Assembly: GCA_947448675.1 (NCBI GenBank)
Contig: CANFOR010000039.1
Span: forward strand, 1 to 15,994
Length of the DNA stretch: 15,994 bases
DNA from: Betaproteobacteria bacterium
GTDB lineage: Bacteria > Pseudomonadota > Gammaproteobacteria > Burkholderiales > Burkholderiaceae_C
Reading direction: 5' to 3'
The notes under the pieces are model-generated. The model ran no database searches. It was not told the origin of the DNA and saw only the letters and a program-made list of their open reading frames with translations. This document shows, one piece after another, positions 8,277 through 15,630 of the stretch (within the stretch, counting starts at the first letter, position 1; the number at the start of each line of letters is the position of its first letter). The translations under genes were made by a program, and so were the position numbers.

Positions 8277-9791
8277 ATGAAAAAGCAATTGTTTGACTTG
8301 GCTCTGCCAGCTGCCTTGGTGCTGTCTGCCTTAGCCGGCTGCGCTACCGGCCCCGACTACGCCAAACCGCCTGCGCCCATCGGCGCCACTGCCGCAGCAT
8401 TTAAAGAAGACAGCGCGTGGAAGAGCGCCACGCCGGGCAGTGCCGATATCAGCAGCGCATGGTGGCAGCTCTATGCCGACGCGCAGCTCAGCAGTTTGGT
8501 CGAGCAGGCCAATGCGGCCAACTTCAGCTTGCAGCAAGTGCAGGCGCAATACCGCCAGTCGCTCGCCTTGGTGGACACCGCGCAAGCCGCTTGGTACCCC
8601 AGTCTGGGCGCCACGGCTGCACCGGGCCGGGCCCGCGCCAGCTCTAGCGGGGTGTACTCGATCAACAGCACCCATTCGTTGCAATTGCAAAGTTCTTGGG
8701 TACCCGATGTATGGGGCCGCGTGAGCCGCCAAGTGGAAGCCGCCACGGCCAGTTCAGAAGCCAGTGCGGCCGACTTAGCCGCTGCGCGTTTGCTGGTGCA
8801 AACCACCTTGGTGAACAACTATTTGCAATTGCGTTTGGCCGACCGCCAGCAGCAAATTTATGCCCAAACCCTAGAGGGCTACGAGAAGGCCCTGCGCCTG
8901 ACGCAAAGCCAATTGCGCGCGGGGGTGGTCACGCGTTCTGACGTGTCTTTGGCCAATGCTACGCTCAAGGCCGCGCAAGCGCAGGCGATCGACATTCGCT
9001 TAACCCGCTCGCAGCTAGAGCATGCCATTGCGGTGCTGCTGGGCAAAACACCGGCAGAGTTTTCTATTGCGCCCTTGGCCAATGGTGCGGCCTTGCCCAT
9101 CCTGCCCAATGTGCCCTTGGGTGTGCCATCGAGTCTGCTGGAGCGTCGCCCTGATATTGCCGCTGCAGAGCGCCGCGTGGCCGTGGCCAATGCCAATATC
9201 GGCGTGGCGCAGGCAGCGTGGTATCCGTCGCTCACTTTGGGCACCAGTGTGGGCAATGCGGGGCCAGGTTTGGTAGCCTGGTTTTCCAAGTCGCAAGCGG
9301 TCTGGGCTGTGGGCGCTACGCTGGCGGGTACGTTGTTTGACGGCGGCTTGCGCACAGCGCAAAACGCCCAAGCACGCGCCGCCTTTGACGGTGCTGCCGC
9401 GCAGTACAAGCAAACTGTGCTGAATGGCTTTTTAGAAGTAGAAGACAACCTGGCCGCACAGCGCGAGTTGGGCCAAGAACTGGCCGCGCAACACGAGGCC
9501 CTGGCCTCGGCCAAAGAGTCAGAGCGGATTTTGCTCGCGCAGTACCGCGCGGGCACGGCCAGCTACCAAGCGGTGATCACAGCGCAAACCCTGGCCTTGA
9601 ACAATGAGCGCACTGCCTTGCAATTGCAAGGGCGGCAAATGGCCTCTAGCGTGGCTTTGGTCAAGGCTCTGGGCGGCGGCTGGAGCGTGCAGCGCATCCC
9701 CGAAGACGCCAAAGCCCAAGCCGCTATTGCGGCTGCGCAAAAGCCCAGCAGCGAACCCCTTCCAACGGCCCAGACGACCCACGCCAAATGA
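8277..9791 (+). CDS. RND efflux outer-membrane lipoprotein, NodT/OprM family
   Basis: Outer-membrane channel (TolC-like trimer) of a tripartite efflux pump. 504 aa from the ATG at 8277, chosen because it gives a lipoprotein signal MKKQLFDLALPAALVLSALAGC with a lipobox LAGC and acylated Cys22, followed by ATGPDYAKP, typical of the NodT subfamily. Two OEP repeats are visible: the first around 50-260 (SSAWWQLYADAQLSSLV; SWVPDVWGRV; NNYLQLR), the second from about 290 with LLERRPDIAAAERRVAVANANIGVAQAAWYPSL and a GTLFDGG block. Long Ala/Gln-rich helices match the periplasmic tunnel. No good Shine-Dalgarno is visible. The next gene overlaps by 4 nt (ATGA). It comes first in the operon, whereas many RND operons place it last. 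The substrate is unknown. Confidence 0.95.
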   Translation: MKKQLFDLALPAALVLSALAGCATGPDYAKPPAPIGATAAAFKEDSAWKSATPGSADISSAWWQLYADAQLSSLVEQANAANFSLQQVQAQYRQSLALVDTAQAAWYPSLGATAAPGRARASSSGVYSINSTHSLQLQSSWVPDVWGRVSRQVEAATASSEASAADLAAARLLVQTTLVNNYLQLRLADRQQQIYAQTLEGYEKALRLTQSQLRAGVVTRSDVSLANATLKAAQAQAIDIRLTRSQLEHAIAVLLGKTPAEFSIAPLANGAALPILPNVPLGVPSSLLERRPDIAAAERRVAVANANIGVAQAAWYPSLTLGTSVGNAGPGLVAWFSKSQAVWAVGATLAGTLFDGGLRTAQNAQARAAFDGAAAQYKQTVLNGFLEVEDNLAAQRELGQELAAQHEALASAKESERILLAQYRAGTASYQAVITAQTLALNNERTALQLQGRQMASSVALVKALGGGWSVQRIPEDAKAQAAIAAAQKPSSEPLPTAQTTHAK

Positions 9792-11053
9792 TAGTTATGC
9801 AAACCAAAACCATTCCCTTTACTTTGCGCCGTACGGCTTTGATCGGTGGCAGCGTGTTGTTGGCGGCGCTCGGCCTGGCCCTGGTTGCGCACCAGCAAAG
9901 CTCACTGGCCGCAGATGAAGCACCGGCCAAACCCAGTGGCCCACCACCACTGAGCGTAAAGACCGCCAAGGTGGCCAGCGAGAGCGTGCCCCTGACCCGC
10001 CAAGGCGTGGCCACGGTCTTGCCTATGGCCAGCGTGACGGTGCGCAGCCGCATCGACGGCCAGCTCGACCGGGTCGAATTCAAAGAAGGCCAAGACGTGA
10101 AAGCAGGCCAGGTCTTGGCCCGCTTGGACGCACGCACCTACCAAGCGCAACTGCAGCAAGTAGAGGCGGTGAAAGCCAAAGACCAAGTACTGCTGGCCAA
10201 TGCCCAAGCCGATTTGCAGCGCTACACCCAGCTCATCAAAGAAGAGGCCACCACCCAGCAGATCGTGGACACCCAGCGTGCCTTGGTTGCGCAACTGCAA
10301 GCCACGCTCAAAACCGATGATGCTCAGATCAATTTGGCGCAAGTGCAAATGAGCTACACCGCCATCACTGCGCCGATCAGCGGGCGCATTGGTGCGCGCT
10401 TGGTAGATCAGGGCAACATCGTGCGCGCTACCGACGCGGGTGGGCTTTTGGTCATCAACCAAGTTGACCCGATTGCTGTGCAATTCAGCCTGCCCGAGGC
10501 GGCTTTTCAGGCTGTGAACCGCGCCATCAATGCCAGCAAAGGCGCGGGCAAAAAACCACTGCGCGTTGAGGCGGTAGACCGCAATACGCGCCAGGTGTTG
10601 GGTGTGGGCGAACTCATTTTGCTCAACAACCAAATTGACAGCGCCACCGGCACCATTTCCATGAAGGCGCGTTTTGCCAATGCCGAGCACAAGCTCTGGC
10701 CTGGTCAAAGCGTCGAAGCGCGGGTGACCTTGGGCGAGTTGAGTGAGGCGCTCACTGTGCCTGCTACTGCCGTGCAGCGCAGCCAGACCGGCAATTTTGC
10801 CTATGTGGTGGAGGCAGAAGACAAAGTGCGGATGCAACCCATCAAAGTGTTGCAAACCGAAAACGGCAAGGCCGTGATCGAAAGTGGTTTGTCGGCGGGC
10901 GACCGGGTGGTGGTCGATGGCCACTATCGCCTCACGCCTGGGGCGCGCGTGGTCGAGGCCAAGCCACCTGCGCCTGCCGCATCGGGGCCTGTGCGTGCCA
11001 CAGCATCTGCGGCATCAACGCCGACTGCGTCTGCACCAGGAGCCAAGCCTTGA
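9788..11053 (+). CDS. RND efflux periplasmic adaptor (MdtA/AcrA-like membrane fusion protein)
   Basis: Periplasmic adaptor linking the inner-membrane pump to the outer-membrane channel. 421 aa, similar throughout to E. coli MdtA. An N-terminal hydrophobic segment (about 16-40) is followed by a possible cleavage SLA|ADE; no lipobox is seen. The lipoyl half-domain RSRIDGQLDRVEFKEGQDV (86-104) is split by a coiled-coil hairpin (about 117-187, QLQQVEAVKAKDQVLL...) and completed by YTAITAPISGRIGARLVDQG (190-209). Beta-barrel and membrane-proximal domains follow (VDPIAVQFSLPE; GLSAGDRVVVDGHYRLTPGA). The C-terminus is an Ala/Pro/Thr/Ser-rich tail of about 30 residues. The ATG overlaps the upstream stop (ATGA) without a Shine-Dalgarno, implying translational coupling; Met4 (9797) is an alternative start. 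mdtA would be a fair family name. Confidence 0.95.
   Translation: MIVMQTKTIPFTLRRTALIGGSVLLAALGLALVAHQQSSLAADEAPAKPSGPPPLSVKTAKVASESVPLTRQGVATVLPMASVTVRSRIDGQLDRVEFKEGQDVKAGQVLARLDARTYQAQLQQVEAVKAKDQVLLANAQADLQRYTQLIKEEATTQQIVDTQRALVAQLQATLKTDDAQINLAQVQMSYTAITAPISGRIGARLVDQGNIVRATDAGGLLVINQVDPIAVQFSLPEAAFQAVNRAINASKGAGKKPLRVEAVDRNTRQVLGVGELILLNNQIDSATGTISMKARFANAEHKLWPGQSVEARVTLGELSEALTVPATAVQRSQTGNFAYVVEAEDKVRMQPIKVLQTENGKAVIESGLSAGDRVVVDGHYRLTPGARVVEAKPPAPAASGPVRATASAASTPTASAPGAKP
11038..11042 (+). promoter_or_regulatory. Ribosome-binding site supporting a TTG start of the RND pump
   Basis: AGGAG ends 7 nt before the TTG at 11050. It lies inside the last codons of the adaptor gene and makes the TTG, which overlaps the adaptor stop as TTGA, the best start. 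The next in-frame ATG (residue 26) would remove most of the first membrane helix. Confidence 0.75.
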
Positions 11054-14000
11054 GCATCTCTGCTACCTTCATCAAAAGGCCCATTGGCACTTCGCTTTTG
11101 GGCCTCGCGCTGCTGCTGATTGGAATGGCTGCTTGGCCATTGTTGCCAGTAGCACCGCTGCCTCAGGTGGACTTCCCTACCTTGCAAGTCACCGCCAATT
11201 TGCCGGGCTCGCCGCCCGAGACCATGGCGGCTAGCGTTGCCCAGCCGCTGGAGCGCCAATTTTCGCAAATTCCCGGTTTGGCACAAATGACTTCCAGCAC
11301 GTATTTGGGCCAAACCCAAATCACTTTGCAGTTCGACTTAGACCGTGCCATTGACGGCGCTGCACTAGACGTGCAAACCGCCATCAACGCGGCCTCGGGC
11401 CAATTGCCCAACAACCTGCCCAGCCCGCCGAATTTTCGCAAGATTAACCCCGCTGACGCACCGATTCTGATCTTGGGAGTGCAGTCCGAAGTACTGCCCT
11501 TGATCGAGGTGAATGACTACGCTGACAACGTCTTGGCCCAGCAAATATCGCGCTTACCCGGTGTGGGCTTGGTTAATTTGTTTGGCACGCAAAAGCCCGC
11601 CGTGCGGATTCAAGCCGACCCTGAAAAACTCAAAGCACTCAACCTCAGCTTAGAAGACATTCGCGGCGTGATCGCCAGCACCACAGTGAGCCAACCCACC
11701 GGAACCATCGACGGCGAGCGTCAAGCTTTTAACGTCTACACCAATGACCAATTGCTCAAAGCCGCGCAGTGGGGCAATATGGTTTTGGCTTGGCGCAATG
11801 GTGCCCCGATTCGGGTGCGCGACATTGGCCAAGCCGTTGACGGGCCCGAGAACGCCAAGCTGGCAGCTTGGTCATTCGCCGGGGGCTCTCCGCCCCACGG
11901 TCACACCATTCGCAATGACCGCGCCATCATGTTGGCCGTTACCAAATTGCCGGGCTCGAACGTGATCGCCACGGTGGACAATATTCGCGCCGCCCTTCCG
12001 CGTTTGATGGCCGCTATGCCGCCGAGCATCACGGTGAACACGCTGAGCGACCGCACGCAAAATATTCGCGCTTCGGTGAAAGATGTGGAGTTCACCCTGC
12101 TGCTGTCGGTAGGCTTGGTGGTGTTGACCATCTTTGTGTTTTTGCGCAATGTTACCGTGACGCTCATCCCTAGCATCACCATACCTTTGGCGATTTTGGG
12201 CACAGCCGCGGTGATGTACATGCTCAACTACAGCCTCGACAACCTCTCGCTGATGGCACTCACGATTGCGGTGGGTTTTGTGGTGGACGACGCCATCGTG
12301 ATGCTAGAGAATATCTATCGCCACATCGAAGACGGCATGCCGCCCTTAGAGGCCGCCTACCAGGGGGCGAGCGAAATTGGTTTCACCATTATTTCGATCT
12401 CGGTCTCGTTGATTGCGGTCTTCATTCCCCTGCTGCTAATGGGCGGCATTGTGGGGCGCTTGTTCCGCGAGTTTTCGGTTACCGTCACGCTGACCATCAT
12501 CGTCTCGGTAGTGATTTCGCTCACGCTCACGCCCATGCTGTGCGCGCGTTTTCTCAAAGGTCACAAGCTGGGCGAAGTGCAGCCGCATGGCCGTTTGTTT
12601 CTGCTGTTTGAGCGCGGTTTTGAGGGCTTGCTCAACGGCTACAAATGGGGTCTGAACCTGGTGCTGCGCCACCAGTTCATCACCTTGCTGAGCTTCTTGG
12701 CCACCATGGCGGCCACCGTTGCGCTGTTCATTTACATCCCAAAAGGTTTCTTTCCGCAGCAAGACACGGGCTTTGTGTTTGGCTCGGCCGAGTCGGCACA
12801 AGACTCTTCGTCTTTGTCGATGCGCACGCGCATGCTGCAACTGGCCGACATCGTGCGCGCCGACCCCGACGTGGCCAGCTTTGGTATGCAAACCGGTGGC
12901 AACTCGTACAACTTTGGCAACTTCTTTATTGGCCTTAAACCCAAAGACGAAGGCCGTACCGCCAGCGCTGACGAAATCATTACCCGGCTGCGGCCCAAGT
13001 TGGCCCGCGTTTCGGGTATTGCGCTGTTTTTGCAGGCCGGACAAGATGTCAACGTCGGCGGCCGTTTGGCGCGTACCCAATACCAGTACACCCTGACCGA
13101 TTCCAACTTGGAAGAGATGAATGTCTGGGCGCCCAAGCTGATGCAGCGCTTTCGCAAATTGCCCGAATTGGCTGACGTCATCACCGACCAGCAAAACACT
13201 GCGCCCGTGGCCAGTGTGACGATCGACCGTGAGCGCGCGTCGAGTTTTGGCATTTCACCCGCCATGGTGGACGCCACCATTTATGACGCCATTGGCCAGC
13301 GCCAAGTAGCGCAATTTTTCACCCAACTCAATAGCTACCGTGTGATCTTAGAAGTCACGCCGCGCCTGCAAGCCGACCCGAATTTGCTCGACCGTTTGTA
13401 CCTCACTTCGCCACTCAATGGGCAGCAGATCCCGTTGTCTACTTTTGCCAAAATTGAAACTAGCAAAACTGGCTATTTGGTTGTCAACCACCAAGGGCAG
13501 TTCCCAGCGGTCACCATCTCGTTTAACTTGGCCAAAGGCGCATCTTTGGGGCAAGCGGTGGAGGCTATCAAAGTTGCCTTGGCCGAAATGGGCGTGCCAC
13601 CAACCCTGAGCGGCAACTTTCAAGGCTCCGCCCAGGCATTTGGTGACTCGCTACGCACCCAGCCCTATTTGATAGCTGCGGCCTTGGTGGCCGTTTACAT
13701 CGTGCTGGGTTTGCTCTACGAGAGCTACATCCACCCGCTGACTATTTTGTCCACCCTACCATCAGCAGGTGTGGGTGCGCTCTTGATCTTGATGGCAGGC
13801 GGCTACGACCTGAGTGTGATCGCGCTCATTGGCATCATCCTGCTGATTGGCATTGTGAAGAAAAACGGCATCATGATGGTCGACTTCGCCCTGCACGCTG
13901 AGCGCGACAAAGGCATGAGCCCGCAAGAGGCGATTTACCAAGCCTGCGTGCTGCGCTTTCGGCCGATCATGATGACCACCATGTGCGCCATTTTCAGCGG

Positions 14001-14208
14001 CCTGCCACTGATGCTCAGCCATGGTGCGGGTTCTGAACTGCGCCGCCCCTTGGGTTATGCCATGGTGGGCGGGCTGATCTTGTCGCAAATGTTGACGCTG
14101 TTCACCACGCCCGTGGTGTACCTCTACCTTGACCGCGCGCACTACTGGTACGTAGCGCGCAAAGAGGCCCGTGCCGCACGCCGCGCGCGCAAGGCCCAGG
14201 CGGCCTAG
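11050..14208 (+). CDS. RND multidrug efflux permease, MdtC-like
   Basis: Inner-membrane proton/drug antiporter of the AcrB/MdtBC (HAE1) family. 1052 aa, the usual length; intact. The N-terminus ATFIKRPIGTSLL plus LLPVAPLPQVDFPTLQV is closest to MdtC of E. coli. The proton-relay aspartates are D413-D414 (VGFVVDDAIVMLENI, TM4) and the relay lysine is K938 (GIVKKNGIMMVDFAL, TM10), followed by LRFRPIMMTTM. Family blocks include LSDRTQNIRASVKDVEF before TM2, GFTIISISVSLIAVFIPLLLMGG and YESYIHPLTILSTLPSAGVGALL. Gene 3 of the operon; it starts with TTG overlapping the adaptor stop. Enterobacteria pair MdtB and MdtC, but only one pump gene is present here, so a homotrimer is inferred. A short Gly/Pro/His insert (FAGGSPPHGHTIRND) lies in the porter region near residue 280. 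The C-terminus is Arg/Ala-rich. The substrate is not deducible. Confidence 0.96.
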   Translation: MSISATFIKRPIGTSLLGLALLLIGMAAWPLLPVAPLPQVDFPTLQVTANLPGSPPETMAASVAQPLERQFSQIPGLAQMTSSTYLGQTQITLQFDLDRAIDGAALDVQTAINAASGQLPNNLPSPPNFRKINPADAPILILGVQSEVLPLIEVNDYADNVLAQQISRLPGVGLVNLFGTQKPAVRIQADPEKLKALNLSLEDIRGVIASTTVSQPTGTIDGERQAFNVYTNDQLLKAAQWGNMVLAWRNGAPIRVRDIGQAVDGPENAKLAAWSFAGGSPPHGHTIRNDRAIMLAVTKLPGSNVIATVDNIRAALPRLMAAMPPSITVNTLSDRTQNIRASVKDVEFTLLLSVGLVVLTIFVFLRNVTVTLIPSITIPLAILGTAAVMYMLNYSLDNLSLMALTIAVGFVVDDAIVMLENIYRHIEDGMPPLEAAYQGASEIGFTIISISVSLIAVFIPLLLMGGIVGRLFREFSVTVTLTIIVSVVISLTLTPMLCARFLKGHKLGEVQPHGRLFLLFERGFEGLLNGYKWGLNLVLRHQFITLLSFLATMAATVALFIYIPKGFFPQQDTGFVFGSAESAQDSSSLSMRTRMLQLADIVRADPDVASFGMQTGGNSYNFGNFFIGLKPKDEGRTASADEIITRLRPKLARVSGIALFLQAGQDVNVGGRLARTQYQYTLTDSNLEEMNVWAPKLMQRFRKLPELADVITDQQNTAPVASVTIDRERASSFGISPAMVDATIYDAIGQRQVAQFFTQLNSYRVILEVTPRLQADPNLLDRLYLTSPLNGQQIPLSTFAKIETSKTGYLVVNHQGQFPAVTISFNLAKGASLGQAVEAIKVALAEMGVPPTLSGNFQGSAQAFGDSLRTQPYLIAAALVAVYIVLGLLYESYIHPLTILSTLPSAGVGALLILMAGGYDLSVIALIGIILLIGIVKKNGIMMVDFALHAERDKGMSPQEAIYQACVLRFRPIMMTTMCAIFSGLPLMLSHGAGSELRRPLGYAMVGGLILSQMLTLFTTPVVYLYLDRAHYWYVARKEARAARRARKAQAA

Positions 14209-14215
14209 CTTGCTA

Positions 14216-14261
14216 CTTAGAGTGCTGCCAAGTAGAGTGTTGCCAAGAGCGCCACTCTAAG
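14216..14261. repeat. Inverted repeat with two tandem 15-nt units after the efflux operon
   Basis: cttagagtg (14216-14224) pairs perfectly with cactctaag (14253-14261). Within it, agagtgctgccaagt (14219-14233) is followed directly by agagtgttgccaaga (14234-14248), two mismatches apart. No U-tract follows on either strand, so it is not a classical intrinsic terminator, although it sits where the efflux transcript and the oppositely oriented rnpB transcript meet. Confidence 0.6.
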
Positions 14262-14262
14262 C

Positions 14263-14310
14263 GCTATAAAAATAAGAGCTGCCTGCGCAAGCTGGGTGCG
14301 CTTTAGCGGC
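14263..14310 (+). repeat. Palindromic repeat with tail downstream of the efflux operon
   Basis: The core gctataaaaataagagc (14263-14279) has one imperfect arm, then a tail, tgcctgcgcaagctgggtg, that matches in position the tails of the 7433-7481 and 8045 copies and ends in tttagcggc. This tail resembles the repeat I recall from Comamonadaceae genomes. Confidence 0.65.
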
Positions 14311-14325
14311 GTACTGTTGAAAAGT

Positions 14326-14682
14326 GTGAAGCCTGCCGATACGCCGGATTCTGTGCGTTGCGCCGCTTTTGCAAGCGGCGCAACGTGACCGCCATTACTC
14401 TGGGCCGTGGGTCGCCCACACGGCTCGATGCTACCTACCCGCCAGCTCCGCGGAGCCGCATCAACGCTGGCCTATTTGGTATTGCTGCGCGTAGAGATTG
14501 CCCGTTTCACCCGTACTTAAACGGCTCGTCTCTGTTGCTCTGATCCTCACCTTATGCCGCGCATTTGCATGCGCGGTTTTCAGTGGAGAGTCGTTAACTC
14601 CTACGCTGCCCTGTGCAGTCCGGACGTTCCTCCAGTGCGGTGTTTCCACCCTTGCACCAGCGGCGGCCTAGCAGGCTTCACC
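14326..14682 (-). ncRNA. rnpB: RNase P RNA, bacterial type A
   Basis: Catalytic RNA that trims the 5' leader from tRNA precursors. On the - strand it shows P1 (14671-14681 with 14326-14336, gcaggcttcac / gtgaagcctgc) and the 5' core GAGGAACGTCCGGACTGCAC followed by AGGGCAG. The central CAGAGACGAGCCG, CAATACCAAATAGGC and GCGGGTAGGTAGC blocks follow, and the 3' core is ACAGAATCCGGCGTATCGGC. A 12-bp hairpin (14357-14384, arms gttgcgccgctt / aagcggcgcaac) precedes the 3' core. Length is about 357 nt; exact ends are estimated from P1. The 5' end is about 6 nt from the htpX stop on the same strand, so its promoter must lie in the htpX coding sequence or the RNA must be processed from an htpX transcript. 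Confidence 0.96.
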
Positions 14683-14687
14683 ACTTG

Positions 14688-14693
14688 ATTATC
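14688..14693 (-). promoter_or_regulatory. Candidate rnpB -10 box overlapping the htpX stop codon
   Basis: GATAAT on the - strand contains the htpX TAA stop. Initiation 6-7 nt downstream would fall at 14681-14682, the expected 5' end of RNase P RNA. No good -35 hexamer was found 16-18 nt upstream. Confidence 0.45.
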
Positions 14694-15558
14694 GGGTGTT
14701 TTGCAAAGCGGCGATGCGCTCTTCAATCGGCGGGTGGGTGCTAAACAGTTTGCCCAGGCCGCCGGTAATGCCCATGGCGGCCACGCTCTTGGGCAATTCG
14801 CCGGGCTGCATGCCACCCAAGCGGGCCAGCGCGGCCTGCATTGAGCGGCCTTGGCCCATCAGCTTTGCAGAGCCCGCGTCGGCACGGAATTCGCGCTGGC
14901 GGCTGAACCAAGCCACGATCATCGAGGCCAAGAAGCCGAGCAAAATGTCGAGCACCACGGTGCTCACCATATACCCTATACCGGGGCCGGAACGCTCGTC
15001 GTTCCTGCGTAGAGCGCTATCGATTGCATAGCTGATCACGCGCGAGAGGAAAACCACAAAGGTGTTCATCACGCCCTGGATCAGCGTCATGGTGACCATG
15101 TCGCCATTGGCCACGTGGGCGATTTCGTGGCCGATCACGGCCTCGACTTCTTCGCGCGTCATGCCCTGCAGCAGGCCAGTAGACACGGCGACGAGGGCCG
15201 AGTTTTTAAACGCGCCAGTGGCAAAGGCATTGGCCTCGCCCTCGTAGATGGCGACCTCGGGCATGGTGATGCCCGCCTTGTCGGCAAACTTGCGCACGGT
15301 GTCGACGATCCAGGCCTCGTCTGGGTTTTGCGGCTGCGCAATCACGCGCGCGCCGGTGCTCCACTTGGCCATGGGCTTGCTAATCAGCAACGAAATAAAG
15401 GCCCCGCCAAAACCCATGATGAGCGAAAAACCCAGTAGCGACGCGAGGTTGAGCCCATTGGCCGTGAGGTAGCGATTCACCCCCAGCAGGCTGGCGGCTA
15501 TGCCGAGCACGACCATGACAGCCAGGTTGGTAGCGATCAACAAAAACATGCGTTTCAT
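14689..15558 (-). CDS. htpX: Membrane zinc metalloprotease HtpX
   Basis: Inner-membrane M48 protease that degrades misfolded membrane proteins alongside FtsH; heat-shock induced in E. coli. 289 aa against about 293 in E. coli, with matching blocks throughout. Hydrophobic helices lie at about 4-24 and 36-58, then near 155-177 and 195-217. The zinc site is HEIAH (144-148) in AVIGHEIAHVANGDM, with E223 of REFRADAGSA as third ligand. YEGEANAFATGAFKNSALVAVSTGLL precedes the active site, and FSTHPPIEERIAAL ends the protein. The ATG at 15558 gives the family N-terminus MKRMFLLIATN; the frame stays open upstream but without resemblance. It lies 67 nt downstream of the DUF3025 gene on the same strand, and rnpB begins immediately after its stop. 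Confidence 0.97.
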   Translation of the reverse strand: MKRMFLLIATNLAVMVVLGIAASLLGVNRYLTANGLNLASLLGFSLIMGFGGAFISLLISKPMAKWSTGARVIAQPQNPDEAWIVDTVRKFADKAGITMPEVAIYEGEANAFATGAFKNSALVAVSTGLLQGMTREEVEAVIGHEIAHVANGDMVTMTLIQGVMNTFVVFLSRVISYAIDSALRRNDERSGPGIGYMVSTVVLDILLGFLASMIVAWFSRQREFRADAGSAKLMGQGRSMQAALARLGGMQPGELPKSVAAMGITGGLGKLFSTHPPIEERIAALQNTR

Positions 15559-15601
15559 AGCGTCTTTCAGTGCGGCAACGGAAGCTGTGCCGATGGCGCG
15601 A

Positions 15602-15630
15602 ATGGTAGGGGCGCCGTGTGAAAAATCAAG
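15602..15630 (-). promoter_or_regulatory. Possible htpX promoter overlapping the DUF3025 stop
   Basis: - strand: TTGATT (15629-15624), 16 nt, TACCAT (15607-15602). The same stretch reads CTTGATT-N12-CCCCTACC, a partial match to the sigma32 pattern (CTTGAAA...CCCCATNT), which would fit htpX as a heat-shock gene. Weak matches in both schemes. Confidence 0.3.

Noticed and set aside
9902..10924. Open frame (340 aa) antisense to the adaptor gene
   Set aside because: No family resemblance; the adaptor on the + strand is fully supported by its domains.
12436..13194. Open frame (252 aa) antisense to the RND pump gene
   Set aside because: Low-complexity shadow of a well-supported pump gene.
13663..13678. 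ctatttgatagctgcgg in the pump gene as another repeat copy
   Set aside because: The left arm and the 17-nt spacing do not match the family, and the codons encode an expected membrane helix.
14216..14261. Intrinsic terminator for the efflux operon
   Set aside because: The stem is good, but the loop is 28 nt and there is no U-tract on either strand; recorded as a repeat instead.
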